A stretch of DNA of 27,865 nucleotides from assembly GCA_900544065.1 (NCBI GenBank), contig UQTR01000017.1, positions 1-27,865 of the forward strand, given 5' to 3'. Below the pieces are notes generated by a model. The model was not told the origin of the DNA. It made no database searches and saw nothing but the letters and a program-made list of their open reading frames with translations. The position numbers were made by a program, and so were the translations under genes. Positions 6,607 through 14,005 of the stretch are shown here, one piece after another (positions within the stretch are counted from its first letter, which is position 1; each line of letters begins with the position of its first letter). The DNA comes from an uncultured Collinsella sp. (GTDB taxonomy: Bacteria > Actinomycetota > Coriobacteriia > Coriobacteriales > Coriobacteriaceae).

Positions 6607-7886
6607 ATGGTCTTAAGAATGCTTTCCGCATCAAAGAATTGCGCGAAAAGATTCTTTTTACCATAGCTATGCTCGTCGTGTACCGCATTGGTGCGCACGT
6701 TCCTGTGCCCGGCATTCCCTTCCAGGGGATGCTGGGCCTTTTCTCGACCGATAACAATTCGGTCGCCGCAGGTGCTATGGCCCTCCTGAATCTTTTCTCT
6801 GGCGGCGCGTTGAGCTATGTTTCGGTGTTTTCGCTGGGCATCATGCCTTACATCACCAGCTCGATCATCCTCCAGATGCTCCAGGCCGTTGTGCCTTCCC
6901 TGCATGAGCTTGCCCGCGAGGGCGAGGTCGGTCAGACCAAGATTACGCAGTATTCGCGTTACCTCACCCTGGCTCTGGCAATCCTCAACTCCGTGGGTTA
7001 CCTCTTCCTCTTTAAGAGCTTCGGCATCAGCTTTAATGGCGCCGGCGCTCCCGAGATCATCTTCGACCTCATGATCGTCGGTACGCTCACCGCGGGCGCT
7101 ATGCTGATCATGTGGATTGGTGAGCTCATCACCCAGCGCGGTATCGGCAATGGCATGTCGCTGATCATCTTCGCGAACATCATGGCCGGTCTGCCGCAGG
7201 CTATCTTCTCCAGCACCGAGGGCAACGCCGGTGGCATCATCACCATGGTGATCATCTGCGCCATCATCCTGCTGGTTATCCCGCTGATTGTTTTCCTTGA
7301 GCGCGGCCAGCGCCGCATCCCGGTCTCCTACGCTAAGCGCGTCGTGGGCCGTCGCATGATGGGTGGCCAGACCACCTACCTGCCCATCAAGGTCAACACC
7401 GCGGGTGTCGTGCCGATCATCTTCGCTTCGGCGCTGCTGTACTTCCCGGCTCAGATTGCCGTGTTCTTCCCCGGCATCGGCTGGATTCAGGCAGTTGCCT
7501 CCGCGCTTTCGACCGGTTGGCTCAACTGGGTGCTTAACGTTGTCCTCATCGTGTTCTTCGCGTACTTCTACACCTCCATGGTGTTCAACCCCGATGACAC
7601 GGCCGATAACCTTAAGAAGCAGGGCGGCTTTATTCCGGGCGTCCGTCCGGGTAGGGCTACCGCGGCCTACATCAAGAACGCGCTCAACAAGATCACGCTT
7701 CCCAGCGCTGTCTTTTTGGCGCTCATCGCCATCGTGCCTTCGATCATCTTCTCCTTCACGGGTAACCATCTGATCCAGGCATTTGGCGGCACGTCCATCC
7801 TCATCATGGTCGGCGTCGTGCTCGACACGGTCGATAAGCTCGAAGGCCAGATCAAGATGTATGATTACGATGGATTCTTTAAATAG
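6600..7886 (+). CDS. secY: preprotein translocase subunit SecY
   Basis: The 428-residue channel subunit of the Sec translocon in the cytoplasmic membrane. Ten hydrophobic segments are readable, beginning with KILFTIAMLVVYRIGAHVPV; the loop PGIPFQGM corresponds to the plug region. The cytoplasmic loop with QRRIPVSYAKR and the conserved GFIPGVRPG segment, contacts for SecA and the ribosome, are present. The start is GTG at 6600, inside the end of rplO; the ATG at 6607 is in another frame. secE and secG are not in the window. It heads the secY-adk-map set that commonly closes actinobacterial spc operons. Confidence 0.97.
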   Translation: MLNGLKNAFRIKELREKILFTIAMLVVYRIGAHVPVPGIPFQGMLGLFSTDNNSVAAGAMALLNLFSGGALSYVSVFSLGIMPYITSSIILQMLQAVVPSLHELAREGEVGQTKITQYSRYLTLALAILNSVGYLFLFKSFGISFNGAGAPEIIFDLMIVGTLTAGAMLIMWIGELITQRGIGNGMSLIIFANIMAGLPQAIFSSTEGNAGGIITMVIICAIILLVIPLIVFLERGQRRIPVSYAKRVVGRRMMGGQTTYLPIKVNTAGVVPIIFASALLYFPAQIAVFFPGIGWIQAVASALSTGWLNWVLNVVLIVFFAYFYTSMVFNPDDTADNLKKQGGFIPGVRPGRATAAYIKNALNKITLPSAVFLALIAIVPSIIFSFTGNHLIQAFGGTSILIMVGVVLDTVDKLEGQIKMYDYDGFFK

Positions 7887-7904
7887 GCTAGAGGAGGATT
7901 GCTC

Positions 7905-8531
7905 ATGAACCTCGTATTGCTCGGAGCTCCGGGTGCCGGTAAGGGCACCGTCGCACAGGAGCTCGTCGCCGAGTTTGGCATCGCCCATATTTCCACGGGC
8001 GACCTGCTGCGTGCTGCTGTCAAGGGTGGCACCGAGCTTGGTATTCAGGCTAAGAAGTACATGGACGCTGGCGAGCTCGTTCCCGACCAGCTCGTGATCG
8101 ACCTTGTCAAGGAGCGCCTTGCCGCCGATGACGCCCAACAGGGCTTCATCCTCGACGGCTTCCCGCGCAACACCGCCCAGGCTGTGACGCTCGATTCCGA
8201 GCTTTCCGCCATGGGTCGTGAGATCGACTGTGCTCTTCTGGTCGATGTGGCCCCCGAGGTCATTATCGATCGTCTGTCTTCGCGTCGCACCTGCCGCGCC
8301 TGCGGTTACACCGGCACCGCTGCCGATGCTACCTGCCCCAAGTGCGGTGGCGAGATGTATCAGCGCGACGACGACAAGCCCGAGACCATCAAGAACCGTC
8401 TCGACGTCTACGAGAAGTCCACGAGCCCGCTCGTCGACTACTATCGTGGCCAGGGTCTGCTCAAGTCGGTCAACGGTGACCAGGCTCGTGAGACCGTGTA
8501 CGGGGATGTCAAAGAGGCTCTCGGTCTATGA
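7905..8531 (+). CDS. adk: adenylate kinase (zinc-lid type)
   Basis: A 208-residue adenylate kinase (ATP + AMP to 2 ADP). The P-loop GAPGAGKGT occupies residues 7-15, FPRN lies at 86-89, and the long LID domain carries a zinc site C130-x-x-C133 and C144-x-x-C147, as in many Gram-positive enzymes. The ATG at 7905 is chosen over the TTG at 7899 because GAGGAGG (7891-7897) is correctly spaced for it and the protein then starts MNLVLLGAPG. Its stop overlaps the map start (ATGA), so the two are translationally coupled. Confidence 0.97.
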   Translation: MNLVLLGAPGAGKGTVAQELVAEFGIAHISTGDLLRAAVKGGTELGIQAKKYMDAGELVPDQLVIDLVKERLAADDAQQGFILDGFPRNTAQAVTLDSELSAMGREIDCALLVDVAPEVIIDRLSSRRTCRACGYTGTAADATCPKCGGEMYQRDDDKPETIKNRLDVYEKSTSPLVDYYRGQGLLKSVNGDQARETVYGDVKEALGL

Positions 8532-9316
8532 TCAAGATTAAGTCTGCAACGCAAATCGAGCAGATGAAGAAGGCAGGAGCGCTATCTAAGATGGCGCTCC
8601 GCCACGTTGGAGCCATGGTGCGTCCCGGCGTTTCCACCTTTGAGCTCGATCAGCTCGCGGAGCAGATTATCCGCATGCATGGTGGCACCCCGGCCTTTAA
8701 GGGCTACGGCGGATTCCCGGGGACCATATGCGCATCGATCAACGATGCCGTGGTCCACGGTATTCCCAACCCCGACATGATCCTGCGCGATGGCGATATC
8801 ATCTCCATCGATACGGGAGCCGTTGTCGACGGTTGGGTCGGCGATAACGCTTGGACGTTTTTCGTCGGCACCCCCACGCCCGAAGCCAAGGCTTTGTGCG
8901 AGGTCACGCGTGATTGCCTTAAGGCTGCCATCGGGCAGGCTGTTCCCGGTAACCATATCGGGGACGTCGGTTATGCCGTTCAGTCCCTCGCCGAGTCTCA
9001 CGGTTACGGCGTGCTTCGTGATTATGTGGGCCATGGCATTGGCCGCGTGATGCACGAGGACCCCAATGTTCCTAACTACGGAAAGAAGGGGAGGGGCGTT
9101 CGCCTCCAGGCCGGCATGGTCATTGCCATCGAGCCGATGGTTACGATGGGTTCCAACCATGTGAGCACGGGTTCCGACGGTTGGATCGTCACGACCAACG
9201 ACCACCTGCCCGCCGCGCACTACGAGAACACCGTCGCCATCACCAATGACGGTCCGGTGATTCTCACCACGGATGCGCAAGGTGCTTGGTGCTCCTTGCA
9301 AGGCGGCGAAATGTAA
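8528..9316 (+). CDS. map: type I methionine aminopeptidase
   Basis: A 262-residue methionine aminopeptidase, which removes the initiator Met from nascent proteins. All five metal ligands of the family are seen: D95 (SIDTGA), D106 (GDNAWTF), H169 (YVGHGIG), E202 (AIEPM) and E233 (HYENTVAIT), with the substrate-side H77. It overlaps adk by 4 bases. The tail after the usual end of the fold (about residue 247) is about 15 residues long, and its last codons and TAA stop (9314-9316) lie inside the left end of a 131-bp palindromic element, so the present C-terminus may have been set by that element. Confidence 0.97.
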   Translation: MIKIKSATQIEQMKKAGALSKMALRHVGAMVRPGVSTFELDQLAEQIIRMHGGTPAFKGYGGFPGTICASINDAVVHGIPNPDMILRDGDIISIDTGAVVDGWVGDNAWTFFVGTPTPEAKALCEVTRDCLKAAIGQAVPGNHIGDVGYAVQSLAESHGYGVLRDYVGHGIGRVMHEDPNVPNYGKKGRGVRLQAGMVIAIEPMVTMGSNHVSTGSDGWIVTTNDHLPAAHYENTVAITNDGPVILTTDAQGAWCSLQGGEM

Positions 9317-9437
9317 AAGTCGCCGCCCCCTGATGCCCAACCTCGCCTTTCAATTTCGAAGGCATGACCCCAAGGTCTATGCCTTTTCATTTCAAGGCGA
9401 TCTTGGGCATCAGGGAACGGCTTTGTTTTACATTTCG
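9307..9437. repeat. 131-bp near-perfect palindromic element (MITE-like)
   Basis: Terminal inverted repeats CGAAATGTAAAA (9307-9318) and TTTTACATTTCG (9426-9437) are perfect. Inside, CCCTGATGCCCAA (9328-9340) pairs with TTGGGCATCAGGG (9403-9415), AAGGCAT (9359-9365) pairs with ATGCCTT (9379-9385), and GACC-ccaa-GGTC forms the tip at 9366-9377. The whole element folds back on itself around position 9372. The map stop codon is in its left end. It may be a non-autonomous mobile element, a very long terminator, or both; no transposase is nearby and no second copy is in the window. Confidence 0.85.
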
Positions 9438-9480
9438 AATGTAACAGGTTCCACTTAGTTGTGGAGCCATTACGAAGTTA

Positions 9481-9509
9481 TTACGATGCGTGCATACGTG
9501 TTGTAGAAT
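9481..9509 (+). promoter_or_regulatory. promoter of the infA-rpmJ-alpha operon
   Basis: TTACGA (9481-9486) and TAGAAT (9504-9509) are separated by exactly 17 bp, with the likely start of transcription near 9516, about 33 nt ahead of infA. It lies just downstream of the 131-bp palindrome, so the infA block can be transcribed independently of secY-adk-map. Confidence 0.65.
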
Positions 9510-9548
9510 ACTCAATCGCTGTCGTTTTCTAGAGAAAGATGATTGCTT

Positions 9549-9767
9549 GTGAAGAAGGAAGACGCAATTGAGCTCGAGGGTACGGTAAAGGAACCGTTGC
9601 CCAACGCCATGTTTAAGGTCGAGCTCGAGAACGGTCATTCGGTTCTGTGCAACATTTCTGGCAAGATCCGAATGAATTACATCCGTATTCTCCCCGGTGA
9701 CAGGGTTGTCGTGGAGCTTTCCCCGTACGACCTGACCCGCGGCCGCATCACCTATCGCTACAAATAG
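9549..9767 (+). CDS. infA: translation initiation factor IF-1
   Basis: A 72-residue IF-1, the small OB-fold factor that occupies the A-site of the 30S subunit during initiation. KKEDAIELEGTVKEPLPNAM and the C-terminal GRITYRYK are near-invariant in the family. GTG at 9549 is chosen because it gives the canonical length; the TTG at 9543 would add two residues but lies nearer to the AGAGAAAG ribosome-binding site, so the start is uncertain by two codons. It opens the second transcription block of the ribosomal cluster. Confidence 0.96.
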   Translation: MKKEDAIELEGTVKEPLPNAMFKVELENGHSVLCNISGKIRMNYIRILPGDRVVVELSPYDLTRGRITYRYK

Positions 9768-9917
9768 CGGCACGCATACACGCACTCCATTTCCGGCTGC
9801 AGGCTTAGCTCAACCTACGGTCGGATTGTGTGTGAAGACCAGCCATAGTTTTAAACGCCTGCGGCTGGGCGAGTAGATAGTAGGGAAGTAGTTTGAGCGC
9901 TACCGAAAGGAAGAACG
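9768..9917. other. 150-bp infA-rpmJ spacer
   Basis: An unusually long spacer within a compact operon. No reading frame of note is present. A weak CAGCC/GGCTG dyad (about 9840-9868) is visible, and AAAGGAAG ahead of rpmJ serves as its ribosome-binding site. No known element was recognised. Confidence 0.4.
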
Positions 9918-10031
9918 ATGAAGGTACGTCCTTCGGTCAAGAAGATGTGCGATAAGTGCAAAATCATTAGGCGCCATGGCAAGGTCCTCGTCATTTGCGA
10001 GAACCCCCGTCATAAGCAGCGTCAGGGTTAA
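9918..10031 (+). CDS. rpmJ: 50S ribosomal protein L36, zinc-binding
   Basis: A 37-residue L36 of the zinc form, opening MKVRPSVKKMCDKCK. The zinc ligands are C11, C14, C27 and H32. The ATG at 9918 follows AAAGGAAG. It stands between infA and rpsM as expected. The presence of the zinc form together with zinc-type S14 and L31 shows that this genome carries the zinc versions of all three proteins in this window. Confidence 0.97.
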   Translation: MKVRPSVKKMCDKCKIIRRHGKVLVICENPRHKQRQG

Positions 10032-10045
10032 GAGAGGAGACTACG

Positions 10046-10420
10046 TTGGCCCGTATTAATGGTGTCGACCTCCCGCGTGAGAAGCGCGTTGAGATCGGTC
10101 TGACCTACATTTACGGCATCGGCCGCACCACTGCGACGAAGATTTGCGTCGAGTGCAACGTTAACGTGGATACGCGCGTTAAGGACCTCACCGAGGATGA
10201 GGTTAACGCCATCCGCGATTATATCGATAAGAACCAGATCATGGTTGAGGGCGACCTCCGCCGTGAGCGCAACCAGAACGTCAAGCGCCTTATGGACATC
10301 GGCTGCAACCGCGGCCTTCGTCACCGCAAGGGCCTCCCGGTCCGCGGCCAGCGCACCCACACTAACGCTCGTACCCGCAAGGGCCCGAAGCGTCAGATCG
10401 GTGCTAAGAAGAAGAAATAA
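10046..10420 (+). CDS. rpsM: 30S ribosomal protein S13
   Basis: A 124-residue S13, located in the small-subunit head and contacting L5 in the intersubunit bridge and P-site tRNA. It opens ARINGVDLPREKRVEIGLTY and ends in the basic tail with RGQRTHTNARTRKGPKR. The start is TTG at 10046 behind GAGAGGAGA, which the family N-terminus requires. It leads the rpsM-rpsK-rpsD-rpoA-rplQ alpha operon genes. Confidence 0.97.
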   Translation: MARINGVDLPREKRVEIGLTYIYGIGRTTATKICVECNVNVDTRVKDLTEDEVNAIRDYIDKNQIMVEGDLRRERNQNVKRLMDIGCNRGLRHRKGLPVRGQRTHTNARTRKGPKRQIGAKKKK

Positions 10421-10434
10421 GGAGCGCTAGATAG

Positions 10435-10839
10435 ATGGCTACTGCTAAGAAGAACGTTCGCGCTGCCCGTCTGAAGCGCGCGGACCGTAAGAACATTTCC
10501 GTGGGCCAGGCTCACATTCGTTCTACGTTCAACAACACGATCGTTTCGATCACCGATCCCCAGGGCAACGTCATTTCCTGGAAGTCGGCTGGCCAGGTGG
10601 GCTTCAAGGGCTCCCGTAAGTCCACGCCGTTCGCTGCCCAGATGGCTGCCGAGGCTGCTGCCAAGCAGGCCATGGAGCACGGTATGAAGAAGGTTTCCGT
10701 CTTCGTCAAGGGCCCCGGCTCCGGTCGTGAGACCGCCATCCGCTCCCTCCAGGCTGCTGGCCTCGAGGTCTCGAGCATCCAGGACAAGACCCCCATTCCG
10801 CACAACGGCTGCCGCCCCAAGAAGCGTCGCCGCGTGTAA
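10435..10839 (+). CDS. rpsK: 30S ribosomal protein S11
   Basis: A 134-residue S11 of the small-subunit platform, which interacts with the Shine-Dalgarno helix. The conserved AHIRSTFNNTIVSITDPQGN (about residues 26-45), the GPGSGRETAIRSL segment and the C-terminal HNGCRPKKRRRV are all present. The ribosome-binding site is AAGGAG in the short spacer after rpsM. Confidence 0.98.
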   Translation: MATAKKNVRAARLKRADRKNISVGQAHIRSTFNNTIVSITDPQGNVISWKSAGQVGFKGSRKSTPFAAQMAAEAAAKQAMEHGMKKVSVFVKGPGSGRETAIRSLQAAGLEVSSIQDKTPIPHNGCRPKKRRRV

Positions 10840-10858
10840 CTGAAAGGATCGTATCAAT

Positions 10859-11455
10859 ATGGCAATCGACAGGACTCCTGTTCTTAAGCGCTGCCGTCAG
10901 CTCGGGATCGATCCCGCTGAGCTCGGTTACAGCAGCAAGAAGGAATCTATCCGTCAGCCCAAGCGCCGTCGCAAGGAATCTGAGTACGGCATGCAGCTGC
11001 GCGAGAAGCAGAAGGTCAAGTTCATCTATGGCGTTCTGGAGAAGCAGTTCCACGGCTACTTCAACAAGGCCCGTAAGATGAACGGCGTCACCGGTGAGAA
11101 CCTCATGATCATCCTTGAGTCTCGCCTCGACAACGTCGTCTTCCGTCTTGGCTTCGCCCGCACCCGCAAAGAGGCTCGTCAGTCCGTCCGTCACGGTCAC
11201 TTCACCGTGAACGGCAAGCGCGTGGACATCCCGTCCTACCGCGTCAAGGCCGGCGACGTCGTCGCTGTCGGCGAGAAGTTCCGTGACCTCCTCCCCATCA
11301 AGGAGGCCCTGATTTCCTCCGAGCGCTTTGAGGTCCCTGGCTGGCTCGAGGTCGATATCGAGAAGCTGTCTGGTAACGTGCTCGCTCTGCCGACGCGTGA
11401 GCAGATCAGCGGTGATATCAACGAGCAGCTCATCGTCGAGCTCTACTCTAAGTAG
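10859..11455 (+). CDS. rpsD: 30S ribosomal protein S4, zinc-free form
   Basis: A 198-residue S4, a primary 16S assembly protein; in E. coli it also controls the alpha operon by binding its leader mRNA. The N-terminal region holds only one cysteine (C12) where the zinc form has four, so it is the C-minus type. The S4 RNA-binding domain is seen at about residues 88-150 (RLDNVVFRLGFARTRKEARQ and HGHFTVNGKRVDIPSYRVK). The ATG at 10859 follows GAAAGGATCG. rpoA follows after 32 bases. Confidence 0.97.
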   Translation: MAIDRTPVLKRCRQLGIDPAELGYSSKKESIRQPKRRRKESEYGMQLREKQKVKFIYGVLEKQFHGYFNKARKMNGVTGENLMIILESRLDNVVFRLGFARTRKEARQSVRHGHFTVNGKRVDIPSYRVKAGDVVAVGEKFRDLLPIKEALISSERFEVPGWLEVDIEKLSGNVLALPTREQISGDINEQLIVELYSK

Positions 11456-11487
11456 TCCATCCGGGCTGCTGAGGCTGGAGGTAATAC

Positions 11488-12429
11488 ATGTCAGAATTCA
11501 TTAGGCCTCAGGTTCAGGTCGAAGAGATCAACGAGACGTCTGCTCGTGTCTCCGTCGAGCCGCTCGAGCGTGGTTACGGCGATACGCTGGGTAACTCCCT
11601 TCGTCGCGTTCTTCTGTCCTCGCTCGAGGGTGCCGCCGTCGAGGCTATTCAGATCGATGGTGCGCAGCACGAGTTCATGACCATCCCTAACATGGTCGAG
11701 GATGTCACCGACATCGTCCTGAATGTCAAGGGTCTTGTCTTCAGGGCTCTCGGCACGACCGACGAGGCGACCGCCACCATCTCGGTTGACGGCCCCTGCG
11801 AGGTCACCGGTGCGGACTTCTTTATTCCGTCCGAGTTTGAGCTGGTCAACCCCGAGCAGCACATTGCTACGCTCACCGAGGGTGGCCATCTCACCATGAG
11901 CATGCGCATCGGCTATGGCCGCGGCTATGTTTCTGGCGAGGCCAACAAGCGCGACAACGATCCCATCGGTGTGATCCACGTCGACTCGCTGTACTCGCCG
12001 GTTTCCCGTTGCGCCAAGCTCGTTGAGGCTTGCCGTGTCGGTCAGCACACCGACTACGACCGCCTTGTCCTCGAGATCGAGACCAACGGCTCCATCGCCC
12101 CGCGCGACGCCGTGGTCCAGGCTGCTAATATCATCAACCAGCATATGGCTGCCTTTATGAACCTTGCCGAGACCCCCGAGGTCGAGGAGGAGGCTTCGAT
12201 CTTCGCTCCCGAGGTCACCAACGACAACGCTGAGCTGGACAAGCAGATCGAGGATCTGGACCTTTCCGTCCGTTCTTACAACTGCCTTAAGCGCGCCAGC
12301 ATTCACTCGGTCCGTCAGCTCGTTGAGTTCTCGGAGAACGATCTGCTCAACATCCGTAACTTCGGTGTTAAGTCGATCGAGGAAGTGAAGGACAAGCTTG
12401 AGTCCATGGGCCTGAGCCTGAAGGCTTAA
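11488..12429 (+). CDS. rpoA: DNA-directed RNA polymerase alpha subunit
   Basis: A 313-residue alpha subunit, which dimerises to seed RNA polymerase assembly and contacts UP elements and activators through its C-terminal domain. The N-terminal domain (about 1-230) includes PLERGYGDTLGNSLRRVLLS at about 26-45, and the C-terminal domain (about 245-313) shows the helix-hairpin-helix LLNIRNFGVKSIEEVKDKL. The linker is acidic (EVEEEASIFAPE). The ATG follows GGAGGT. It sits between rpsD and rplQ. Confidence 0.98.
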   Translation: MSEFIRPQVQVEEINETSARVSVEPLERGYGDTLGNSLRRVLLSSLEGAAVEAIQIDGAQHEFMTIPNMVEDVTDIVLNVKGLVFRALGTTDEATATISVDGPCEVTGADFFIPSEFELVNPEQHIATLTEGGHLTMSMRIGYGRGYVSGEANKRDNDPIGVIHVDSLYSPVSRCAKLVEACRVGQHTDYDRLVLEIETNGSIAPRDAVVQAANIINQHMAAFMNLAETPEVEEEASIFAPEVTNDNAELDKQIEDLDLSVRSYNCLKRASIHSVRQLVEFSENDLLNIRNFGVKSIEEVKDKLESMGLSLKA

Positions 12430-12459
12430 TGCTTCGCATATTTGAGGAGAAACTAGACC

Positions 12460-12927
12460 ATGCGTCACAACGTTAAGAAGGGCCTGAAGCTCGGCACCGA
12501 TGCGAGCCACACCAAGGCCATGAAGAAGAGCCTTGCTAAGGCCCTCTTCGAGAACGACCGCATCAAGACCACCGAGACCCGCGCTAAGGCGCTGCGTTCG
12601 GTCGTCGATCCGATCATCACCTGGGCCAAGAAGGGCGACCTGCACTCTCGTCGTCTGGCTATCGCCAAGCTCGGCGATAAGCAGCTCGTTGCCGAGATCT
12701 TCGACAAGGCTGCTCAGGGCATGTGGCAGGACCGCAACGGCGGTTACACCCGCATCATGAAGCTCGGTAACCGCAAGGGCGACAACGCTCCCATCGTTAT
12801 CATGGAGCTCGTCACCGAGCCCTGCACGCCTAAGGCCAAGAAGGCTGCTCCGGCCCCCAAGAAGGCCGCTGCTCCCAAGAAGGTCGAGGCTGTCGAGGAG
12901 GCTCCTGCTGAGGAGACCGCTGAGTAG
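12460..12927 (+). CDS. rplQ: 50S ribosomal protein L17 with Lys/Ala/Pro tail
   Basis: A 155-residue L17, at the polypeptide exit side of the large subunit. The core (1 to about 125) opens MRHNVKKGLKLGTDASHTKA and includes NGGYTRIMKLGNRKGDNAP. Beyond it is a tail of about 30 residues with AAPAPKKAAAPKK followed by an acidic end (EAVEEAPAEETAE), not found in the shorter enterobacterial protein and of a kind seen in some actinobacterial L17. It is the last gene of the ribosomal cluster. Confidence 0.97.
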   Translation: MRHNVKKGLKLGTDASHTKAMKKSLAKALFENDRIKTTETRAKALRSVVDPIITWAKKGDLHSRRLAIAKLGDKQLVAEIFDKAAQGMWQDRNGGYTRIMKLGNRKGDNAPIVIMELVTEPCTPKAKKAAPAPKKAAAPKKVEAVEEAPAEETAE

Positions 12928-12953
12928 ACATTCCGTCTGCATAGGCTATATTC

Positions 12954-12984
12954 GAGGGGTACGTTCGCGTACCCCTCTTTTTTT
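12954..12984 (+). terminator. intrinsic terminator after rplQ
   Basis: A perfect 10-bp stem, GAGGGGTACG (12954-12963) with CGTACCCCTC (12968-12977), closed by a TTCG tetraloop and followed by seven or more T residues. It ends the ribosomal protein operon. Confidence 0.95.
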
Positions 12985-13019
12985 GTCGCGATACCGTTGC
13001 TTTTTTGTTGGGAGCGCCC

Positions 13020-13844
13020 ATGACTGCGCCGTCTGATTTCAATTCGATTTCCGAGCTTGACGCCACGCTCGTATTTCGCGTGGCCTATGATGGCTCGTCG
13101 TATAGCGGATTTGCCGAGCAGCCGGGACAGACGACGGTTGCGGGTGAGCTACGTCGAGCCATCGAGACGCTGCTTCGCCGCCCGATCGATCTGACGTGCG
13201 CGGGGCGTACCGATGCCGGCGTGCATGCCGTGGCTCAGTACATCAGCGTGCCCGTAACGGACGCTGAGCTCGCCTTGACGCGCCGTAGGTGGCTGCGGGC
13301 TATGGATGCCCTGCTGCCCAAAGATATCGCCATAAACGAGGTCTACAAGGCCCGTAAAGGCTTTTCTGCACGCTTTGATGCGCGTTCACGTACATATACG
13401 TACCGTATTGCCGATCGCGACGCGCGTCCCGTGCTCTCACGGGGTGCCGTGTGGTGGCATCGCTATCCCTTGGACGTCGAGGCCATGTCTGCGGCCTGTC
13501 CCGCGCTTTTGGGTGAGCAGGACTTTAAGAGCTTTTGCAAGGTCGCCTCTGCCGTGGGCAAGCCTACGCACCGCTGCGTGATGCGGGCCGAGTTTGGCCA
13601 TGAGGTGGCCTTTGGCGAGGATATCCTGACGTTTACCATTGAGGGCAACGCATTTTTGCATTCGATGGTCCGCACGATCGTGGGCACGCTTGTCGAGATT
13701 GGCATGCATCGCCGCGAACCCGAGTGGATGCGCGAGGTCATCGACGCTTGCGACCGTACCGCTGCGGGCCCCACGGCTCCTGCCTGCGGCCTTACGTTTA
13801 TGGGCGTGGATTACGATCCCGCCGAGCTTGTCGTGCTCGACTAG
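13020..13844 (+). CDS. truA: tRNA pseudouridine(38-40) synthase TruA
   Basis: A 274-residue TruA, which makes pseudouridine at positions 38-40 of the tRNA anticodon arm. The catalytic motif AGRTDAGVHA has its Asp at residue 65, VAYDGSSYSGF lies near residue 21, and the conserved NAFLHSMVRTIVGTL occurs in the C-terminal half. ATG at 13020 is preferred to the TTG at 13005 since GGGAG is well spaced for it. truA often follows rplQ in bacteria. Here it lies beyond a strong terminator, so it depends on read-through or on a promoter between 12985 and 13019 that was not recognised. Confidence 0.96.
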   Translation: MTAPSDFNSISELDATLVFRVAYDGSSYSGFAEQPGQTTVAGELRRAIETLLRRPIDLTCAGRTDAGVHAVAQYISVPVTDAELALTRRRWLRAMDALLPKDIAINEVYKARKGFSARFDARSRTYTYRIADRDARPVLSRGAVWWHRYPLDVEAMSAACPALLGEQDFKSFCKVASAVGKPTHRCVMRAEFGHEVAFGEDILTFTIEGNAFLHSMVRTIVGTLVEIGMHRREPEWMREVIDACDRTAAGPTAPACGLTFMGVDYDPAELVVLD

Positions 13845-13962
13845 GGGAGGGCTCGACGCGTCGTGCGTCGACGCCTGTCATCTGTGGGCTGCACGTGTGC
13901 AACATCTGTTCTTGGCGTGCAATACAACCGGTGTCTCATTGCTTTTATTGCCGGGGTGTACC

Positions 13963-14004
13963 ATGAACCACGATTTGATTCATTGCTGTCGAGAGGACGG
14001 ATAA
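13963..14004 (+). CDS. possible 13-codon leader ORF
   Basis: An ATG-to-TAA frame of 13 codons (MNHDLIHCCREDG) ends one base before the TTG start of the downstream gene and has GGGGTG about 4 bases upstream. It may couple translation to the next gene or may be chance. There is no run of one amino acid to suggest classical attenuation. Confidence 0.2.
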   Translation: MNHDLIHCCREDG

Positions 14005-14005
14005 C

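Noticed and set aside
6603..8138. 511-codon minus-strand reading frame
   Set aside because: It is antisense to secY and adk, with the composition of a codon-bias shadow (rich in His, Asp and Arg), and has no recognisable domain. The same applies to 11491-12942 (minus) and 16449-17720 (plus).
9768..9917. tRNA or small RNA gene in the infA-rpmJ gap
   Set aside because: No cloverleaf, strong stem or terminator was found in it.
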